Shown: positions 59,298 to 64,000 of the stretch, in pieces | Position numbering within the stretch: the stretch's first letter is position 1 | How the letters are laid out: each line of letters begins with the position of its first letter | Assembly (NCBI GenBank): GCA_036502005.1 | Contig: DASXZH010000016.1 | Location: forward strand, 15,386-79,385 | Length of the DNA stretch: 64,000 bases | Source: DASXZH01 sp036502005 | Lineage (GTDB): Bacteria > Armatimonadota > Fimbriimonadia > Fimbriimonadales > Fimbriimonadaceae | Reading direction: 5' to 3' | Notes under the pieces: model-generated | The model's database searches: none | What the model saw: only the letters and a program-made list of their open reading frames with translations | Told to the model about the DNA's origin: nothing | Made by a program: the position numbers and the translations under genes

Positions 59298-61316
59298 TCA
59301 CGGTTTTGCGCTCCTACCTGCCTGAACCTGCACCTTTGGAAGTTTGTAGATTCCGTCTTTGTGGTACTCGAATGATTCGCTCCCTGAACCATAGTCGATC
59401 ATAAGGTAAGCGTTTGCAAGGGCCAACCTTCGATGAAGTGTGAAATGGCCAGCAGCATCGGAGACTACCGTTTCGGACATCAGCGTGTCTTGTATAACAG
59501 CGTCTTCGATTGGTTTCCCGCTGTAGTCTTCGACGACGCCTTCTACTACGGCCGGGAGCGTCTCGTCAAAGTTGCAAACGATATGTTTGGTTTCGGCGCC
59601 ATTAATAACAGCCGTCCCCTGAAAATCGGGGCCACTAATACCGGGAGACATTACAACATACTGCCCAGGCACCAACCCGGAAAAAGAAAAACGTCCTTTT
59701 TCATCCGTCGTCCCCTCGCGAAATGAAAACTCGACGTTAGGCAAGGAATAGTCGAGCTCGACTCGCTTATTGACAGCGGGTTTCTTCTCTAGATCGTAAA
59801 TCACGCCCTCGATCTTTCCAACGCATTTTGGCCTGAGTTTAAGCTTTACAACGGCGTTCCTGGAAAAGGTGACCCAGCCGTTAGTTCCTTCTGAGCCTAA
59901 ATCGGCGCTGGCTCTTACCAAGTCGCTAAATTTGTACGTACACGAGAACCAGCCAGAATTGTCTGAGTGGACTGTTTGAACCGCAAGAACTTCGTTCTTA
60001 TCCGAGTTGACAAGATTAATAGTCGCGCCGCGTTCCGGAAGTCCATTGGCCCCAACGACAACGCCTTTCAAAGTGCACACTGGATTGGGCGCTCTTTCCT
60101 TTAAACCCTTGACCAAAATCGGCTTATTACTTTCAGGGCTTACATCAAGGAGAGTTTCGGGCTTGTTGGAACCATCAAAATCGCTGGTTTCAACTGTCAA
60201 CTTGGCCTTGCCAGGGGGTGACAGCATTGAGAAATAACCTTTCGCATCGGTAGTTGCTTGATTGAAAGCGACCATTTGCTGGCCAACGGTGTCGGTCGAC
60301 CAAAGAACAAGCATCGTTTTAGCCAGGGGCTTGCCATTGTCCGCCGCGACTGCACGCCCTTTAATCAAAACTGGTCGAATCGCATTGATTGTAATTTGCT
60401 TGGTCTGATTTCTTGCTAACGGCACGTAATCGGTTCCCTTAAAGAATAGTGAATGGTTTTCCCAATAGGCTGGAAACTGAATACGATAGAGCCCGGGCGC
60501 CAAGCCACTAAAAGCGAAACGGCCCTCACTATCCGTGACCACAGGTTTGTCTGATTCTAATTCGACGGACGGATCCTCCCCTTGAGTATATTTGGACGTG
60601 AGGAGCCCATCGGTTCCAGCGGCTAAGGTCACATTCGGTAAAGATTTGCCGTCCGGTCCTAACAACTGTCCCTTGATCTCTCCTGCTGGTATTAGGCTGA
60701 GTTCGGAAACAGTGAGAGAATATCTCAGCCGGCCCGTTATTGGGGCATAACCAGGGCACGAGCAAGCGAAAACCGAGACAAGGCCGTCAACGCCCTCCAG
60801 CAAACAATGACCCCGTGCGTCTGTAATCGCGGTATATAGAGGGGCTCTTTCTGTCCGATTGGAAACCGTCACAGTGAGGCGTTTTAATGGATTTTTGTTG
60901 CTCTCTTCACATAGGACGGAGACTGTCGCATTCTGGATAGGATTTCCGAGATCGTCAATTACTGTTATCGGCAGCGGTTCCGAAGGCAGAATCTTGAAGT
61001 CTTCCGTATTCGGGACCTTTCCGGCGACCTTTCTCACCCCTTTGGGATCCAAGTAAAAAACAAAGAGGCCGCCCGCTTCCTCAGCCTCCGAGATAGGCGC
61101 CACAAAATGCCCGGTTGCATCAACCCGCGCCGCCTTGGACTTATTGCCCCATGACAGATATTGGTCCCCATCCGCCATTCCCCCACTAACGGCAAAAACC
61201 TCTCCGTTGGCAACTGTGTGGCCCGAAGTGTCTAGAAGTGTGCCTCTTATCGGCTGTTGTGCCTGTGAGTTCGCCGAAAGCAATGCACCTACGATCAAGG
61301 CTGATATAGATAACAT
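59298..61316 (-). CDS. large secreted protein of regulatory-like (CarboxypepD_reg) beta domains
   Basis: 672 residues with a signal peptide (to about 19, SANSQA). At least five beta-sandwich units of the carboxypeptidase-regulatory-like type follow, each with the G.(V/L).d..G.p...A.V...t..dG.f.f.gl..G.Y pattern: DLGNPIQNATVSVL, GRFAFSGLAPGLYRIQFP, NGKPLAKTMLVLW..GYFSMLSPPGK, EKKPAVNKRVELDY..GRFSFSGLVPGQYVV, SGKPIEDAVIQDT..GHFTLHR. Such proteins act outside the cell or as adhesins or anchors. No enzyme domain is seen. Confidence 0.82.
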   Translation of the reverse strand: MLSISALIVGALLSANSQAQQPIRGTLLDTSGHTVANGEVFAVSGGMADGDQYLSWGNKSKAARVDATGHFVAPISEAEEAGGLFVFYLDPKGVRKVAGKVPNTEDFKILPSEPLPITVIDDLGNPIQNATVSVLCEESNKNPLKRLTVTVSNRTERAPLYTAITDARGHCLLEGVDGLVSVFACSCPGYAPITGRLRYSLTVSELSLIPAGEIKGQLLGPDGKSLPNVTLAAGTDGLLTSKYTQGEDPSVELESDKPVVTDSEGRFAFSGLAPGLYRIQFPAYWENHSLFFKGTDYVPLARNQTKQITINAIRPVLIKGRAVAADNGKPLAKTMLVLWSTDTVGQQMVAFNQATTDAKGYFSMLSPPGKAKLTVETSDFDGSNKPETLLDVSPESNKPILVKGLKERAPNPVCTLKGVVVGANGLPERGATINLVNSDKNEVLAVQTVHSDNSGWFSCTYKFSDLVRASADLGSEGTNGWVTFSRNAVVKLKLRPKCVGKIEGVIYDLEKKPAVNKRVELDYSLPNVEFSFREGTTDEKGRFSFSGLVPGQYVVMSPGISGPDFQGTAVINGAETKHIVCNFDETLPAVVEGVVEDYSGKPIEDAVIQDTLMSETVVSDAAGHFTLHRRLALANAYLMIDYGSGSESFEYHKDGIYKLPKVQVQAGRSAKP

Positions 61317-61414
61317 CGATAATTCCCTGCCTGTCTATCTTGTATACAACAGATCGGACGTTTGAGGGAACTCACTTTCCGCGCATTATTAAGGCACCGA
61401 GGGTGAACCGGCAA

Positions 61415-61882
61415 CTAGGCAGCAAGCGGCACAACTTCATCGTGCCGATCTGATGTCCCAAAGGTCTTTGGATTCATGCTCGCGACAACCAAAGCTCCTG
61501 CGATTAAGACAAAGTTTTTGAGAATGTACTGCCCAACCAAGTTCGGCTCAAAGGGGAATACGGCGAACGTATCATGCGGAAATAACACTAACGGGGTGAG
61601 CGTGCCGGCCATGTGAAACAGCATTACGGCGGTGGTAAGGCGAACGGCCTTACCGCTGACCAGTAACAGGCCAAGAACGGTTTCGAATAGGCCGAGGAAG
61701 GGAACGCTCAGCGCCGGTTTCATGAGCCCGAAGGTGAGCATCAAGATCGTTTTGCCAGCCAGGGCTTCTGCAGGGCTCCTGCCGGGAAACAGCTTTAAAA
61801 TGCCGAACCAGAGGAAGATTACGCCAAGGGCGCAGCGGAGGAGAACTACCGCGGTTCTTTCGCTCAGCCCTCTCATCTTCAT
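61415..61882 (-). CDS. DoxX-family membrane protein
   Basis: 155 residues, four predicted membrane helices (RCALGVIFLWFGILKLF, LSVPFLGLFETVLGLLLV, TAVMLFHMAGTLTPLVLF, YILKNFVLIAGALVVAS). The pattern of the DoxX/DoxD group is clear. These proteins are often linked to redox or quinone-dependent functions but are poorly defined. It is 39 bp after the DUF5996-like gene on the same strand. Confidence 0.8.
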   Translation of the reverse strand: MKMRGLSERTAVVLLRCALGVIFLWFGILKLFPGRSPAEALAGKTILMLTFGLMKPALSVPFLGLFETVLGLLLVSGKAVRLTTAVMLFHMAGTLTPLVLFPHDTFAVFPFEPNLVGQYILKNFVLIAGALVVASMNPKTFGTSDRHDEVVPLAA

Positions 61883-61921
61883 GTGGGTAAAAGACGTGGA
61901 GCCTTCTTTTTTGTTCAGCCG

Positions 61922-62803
61922 CTAATTTCTTTCCAGTAGAGCCCGGTCCCAGTCGGCTGCGTTTACTCCAGCCTCGTAAGAGCTTTGCAGAAACTCCAGC
62001 AAATCTCTTTTAGGATCTTGAGATTCTCGCAAGTCGTTGTAACGCAACAGTGCCATCTTCTGCTCGTTCCAGAATGCGTTGGCCGGTCTTAGCGGCTGGT
62101 CGGTCAATCCTGCTGGAGCTGGAGCGGTGTAGCAGTAGAAGGCGGCTTCTCGCATGTTGTCATCGCCGAACCAGAACCCGGCGCTGTTCACTTCGTGAGA
62201 ATAAGCCTCTTGGGTCGTGTGATCCGCTTCCGGCATGGGTGGGGCGCGGCGCCCAGAAAAGCGGGTTACGGCGAGGTCGAAGCTATGCCAAAACATATGA
62301 ACCGGACTGCATTTGCCGATGAAACGGCTGCGGAACTCCTTGAACACCGGTTCGATTTCGGTTAAAATCCGCCAGGCTTTCGTTACCGCCTCGATATCCC
62401 AGCCGCAGTGTTGCTCGTCTTGGGCAAAGGGGATCGTGCTTTTGCACTTATAGGGCTGCGCCCAGATTTTAACTTCAACGCCGACATCGCGTAGGCAGCG
62501 GCGGAAGTCTTCGTAGATTTCGCAGAACGGCTGAGAGCCAAGTGGGATTTCGATGATCTGAGGCTTGGAAGTTTCAATACGGATAAGGCTTCCCAAGATG
62601 TCCACATCAACGGAGAAAATTCCGCCCTTGTACGGAATGTCGGCAGTTGTTAGCCCGTGCGGGGAAGGGTAAAGGGGCACGTGCCACCAATGGTTCATGA
62701 AGGGATGTGTTTTTAGCCGGACTTTGCCGATCATTTGGCAGATGAGTTGCCATTTGAGTCGACTATCTTCCCAATCCGAAAGCTCCAGTGGCGGAAGGTT
62801 CAT
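61922..62803 (-). CDS. DUF5996-like protein
   Basis: 293 residues. Conserved-looking parts are NHWWHVPLYPSPHGLTTADIPY near the start, CSPVHMFWHSFDLAVTRFSGRRAPP in the middle and AFYCYTAPAPAGLTDQPLRPANAFWNE. His/Trp/Asp clusters suggest a binding or catalytic pocket. This is the pattern of the DUF5996 family, of unknown role. It is divergent from cysE with a 79-bp gap. Confidence 0.8.
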   Translation of the reverse strand: MNLPPLELSDWEDSRLKWQLICQMIGKVRLKTHPFMNHWWHVPLYPSPHGLTTADIPYKGGIFSVDVDILGSLIRIETSKPQIIEIPLGSQPFCEIYEDFRRCLRDVGVEVKIWAQPYKCKSTIPFAQDEQHCGWDIEAVTKAWRILTEIEPVFKEFRSRFIGKCSPVHMFWHSFDLAVTRFSGRRAPPMPEADHTTQEAYSHEVNSAGFWFGDDNMREAAFYCYTAPAPAGLTDQPLRPANAFWNEQKMALLRYNDLRESQDPKRDLLEFLQSSYEAGVNAADWDRALLERN

Positions 62804-62882
62804 GGTTAAACCGGTTGTACCTTAACAGTGGCAACGCATTTTAGCCGATCAAATTGATTGGACCCCGTAGATTGAACAAGCC

Positions 62883-63722
62883 ATGACCGAGTGCAAGCAC
62901 ACCGAATTCATCGAGAAGATTTCCAACTCTCGGGCGGATTATCCTTTCGAATACGACTTTAGAGACTGGACGGAGCGATTCGCGGCAAGCACGCTCGCCC
63001 TTCTGTTCCCGCACTTTTCACCGGAGCCGAACAAGAAAGACGTCGAGCAAGAAATCGACTCCGTTGGAACCCTTCTCTGCGAGGCATTGCGCGCCCTCAA
63101 TGGCCAAGCACCGGACCCCGCCGGTGTAAAAAAAGCGTTCTGTCAGCAGCTTCCCGAGGTTTACGAAAAGCTATTGGTCGATGCCCAAGCGTTTTATGAT
63201 AACGACCCCGCAGCGGAGAGCGTTCACGAGGTCATTTTTGCCTATCCTGGCTTTTACGCCATCTCTATCAACCGCATTGCCAATATCCTTTATGAGCAGA
63301 AAGTGCCCTTTTTGCCCCGGCTTCTTTCTGAGCTAGCCCATGCAAGGACGGGAATCGATATCCACCCCGGCGCAAAGCTTGGCGAGGCTTTCTTTATCGA
63401 TCACGGCACGGGAGTTGTCATCGGCGAAACGGCCGAAGTGGGCGACCGGGTGAAGATCTACCAAGGCGTAACTCTCGGCGCTTATTACGTGAACAAAGCG
63501 TTAAGCGGCGAGAAACGGCATCCCACTATCGGCGACGAAGTTGTGATCTACGCCCACGCGACGATTCTTGGTGGCACGACTGTTGTGGGCGCTGGAAGCG
63601 TGATTGGAGCGAACTCTTGGGTCACGCAAAGCGTGCCGGATGGTTCGGTGGTAACCCACCGCACCACCGTTCAGCCGGCGAAGAAAGAAGCCGCCTATGA
63701 TGTGATTGAGTTCAATATTTAG
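62883..63722 (+). CDS. cysE: serine O-acetyltransferase
   Basis: 279 residues. The N-terminal helical domain (about 1-150) is followed by a left-handed beta-helix of hexapeptide repeats (HPGAKLGEAFFIDHGTGVVIGETAEVGDRVKIYQGVTLGAYY, HPTIGDEVVIYAHATILGGTTVVGAGSVIGANSWV). The catalytic HP and DHGTG motifs are in place. It makes O-acetylserine, the first step of cysteine synthesis. The form resembles the longer EpsC/SAT group with the N-terminal ~130-residue extension. Confidence 0.94.
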   Translation: MTECKHTEFIEKISNSRADYPFEYDFRDWTERFAASTLALLFPHFSPEPNKKDVEQEIDSVGTLLCEALRALNGQAPDPAGVKKAFCQQLPEVYEKLLVDAQAFYDNDPAAESVHEVIFAYPGFYAISINRIANILYEQKVPFLPRLLSELAHARTGIDIHPGAKLGEAFFIDHGTGVVIGETAEVGDRVKIYQGVTLGAYYVNKALSGEKRHPTIGDEVVIYAHATILGGTTVVGAGSVIGANSWVTQSVPDGSVVTHRTTVQPAKKEAAYDVIEFNI

Positions 63723-63786
63723 GGGATAGGGGATAGGGGATCGTCGAAAGTCGAAGGTCGAAAGGCGAACGGAGAAGGGTCGAAGC
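63720..63786. repeat. mixed heptamer tandem repeat arm
   Basis: Three GGGGATA units (as in element A) run directly into TCGAAAG/TCGAAGG units (as in element B). It overlaps the cysE stop and joins two unit types in one array. No inverted partner is seen within the window. Confidence 0.7.
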
Positions 63787-64000
63787 TCGAACCAGCGAAT
63801 TTGGAGGGGTTTACTGGTGGCCCCGTCCCGACTGGCGACTCTAAAATGTTTTGGAATCCAAATCCAGGGTCTACGAGATTTTCTGTGGGTTAGGTCTAAT
63901 CTTAACCGATGGACGGTTCAGATCTTTACACACGTTTGCTGGGTGTCAGCGCTCCTTGGTTTGTCTCTTCTGTAGAGTTTGACGAGAGCAGCCAGTCAGT
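63787..64000. other. gap at the window end with a degenerate dispersed repeat
   Basis: 63826-63899 resembles 38080-38151: GTC(C/G)CGACT(G/A)GCGACTC, then TAGGTCTAA after 56 and 54 bp. No gene is visible before the end of the window. Confidence 0.45.

Noticed and set aside
63787..63900. Possible tRNA fragment or attachment site because GGCGACTC resembles tRNA 3' text
   Set aside because: No cloverleaf can be formed, and the matching text near 38 kb also lacks one. It fits a dispersed repeat better.

Overview
The window looks like chromosomal DNA of a free-living, plant-polysaccharide-degrading diderm bacterium. Lipoproteins with canonical lipoboxes, a pseudopilin of the large family common in Armatimonadota and Planctomycetota, a GspF/PilC protein, FHA/VWA proteins and several Fimbriimonas-like features make an Armatimonadota (Fimbriimonadia-type) origin my best guess. 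This is inference, not a database result. No phage, plasmid, insertion sequence or CRISPR array was recognised.

Region 1 (about 0.4-24 kb) is a xylan-utilisation locus. It holds a CE15 glucuronoyl esterase fused to an SGNH hydrolase, a GH115 alpha-glucuronidase, a LacI-type regulator, a pseudopilin, two small lipoproteins, a GH52 beta-xylosidase, a sugar ABC importer whose binding protein and permease are one polypeptide, a GH10 xylanase, a GH51 arabinofuranosidase and an SGNH/SASA-type esterase. Four copies of the inverted repeat GATTTA-N4-TAAATC stand in front of these transcription units, including lacI itself, so the sequence defines a candidate self-regulated xylan regulon. Two decayed genes (a signal-peptide/retropepsin/PDZ protein and an RHS C-terminal fragment) and repeat-rich gaps interrupt the locus.

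Region 2 (24-41 kb) is mixed: a beta-propeller lipoprotein, a DUF4352-like protein, a flavodoxin-fold reductase, a sigma factor carrying a C-terminal degenerate GGDEF domain with an intact c-di-GMP I-site, a GspF/PilC protein, a GH4 glycosidase, acetyltransferases, a nitroreductase, and the c-di-AMP operon cdaA-cdaR.

Region 3 (41-55 kb) holds metK and a perfect bidirectional terminator. A compact minus-strand operon follows: a 217-aa secreted protein, a zinc-ribbon membrane protein, a SprT-like metalloprotein, Nnr, two FHA membrane proteins and a VWA protein with tandem DPxxT motifs. Next come a second propeller lipoprotein, a Ycf46-like AAA+ ATPase and a secreted protein with an internal duplication. 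Region 4 (55-64 kb) is housekeeping: msrA, a Fpg/Nei-type glycosylase, fhs, tRNA-Ile, a large secreted protein of regulatory-like domains, DoxX, a DUF5996-like protein and cysE.

Across the window, intergenic gaps repeatedly contain 7-bp-period tandem repeats. They often occur as two inverted arms around a 60-120 bp core (31.2, 34.4, 40.9 and 55.3 kb), with single arms at 6.4, 33.6, 56.9 and 63.7 kb. Other palindromic or repeated gap elements lie at 5.4-6.1, 10.0-10.4, 15.4-15.7 and 24.2-24.4 kb. Several genes show TATAAT-like boxes only 6-12 bp before the start codon, which suggests leaderless transcripts. Two single-base deletions inside otherwise good reading frames, and a possible third before cdaA, need to be checked against raw reads.
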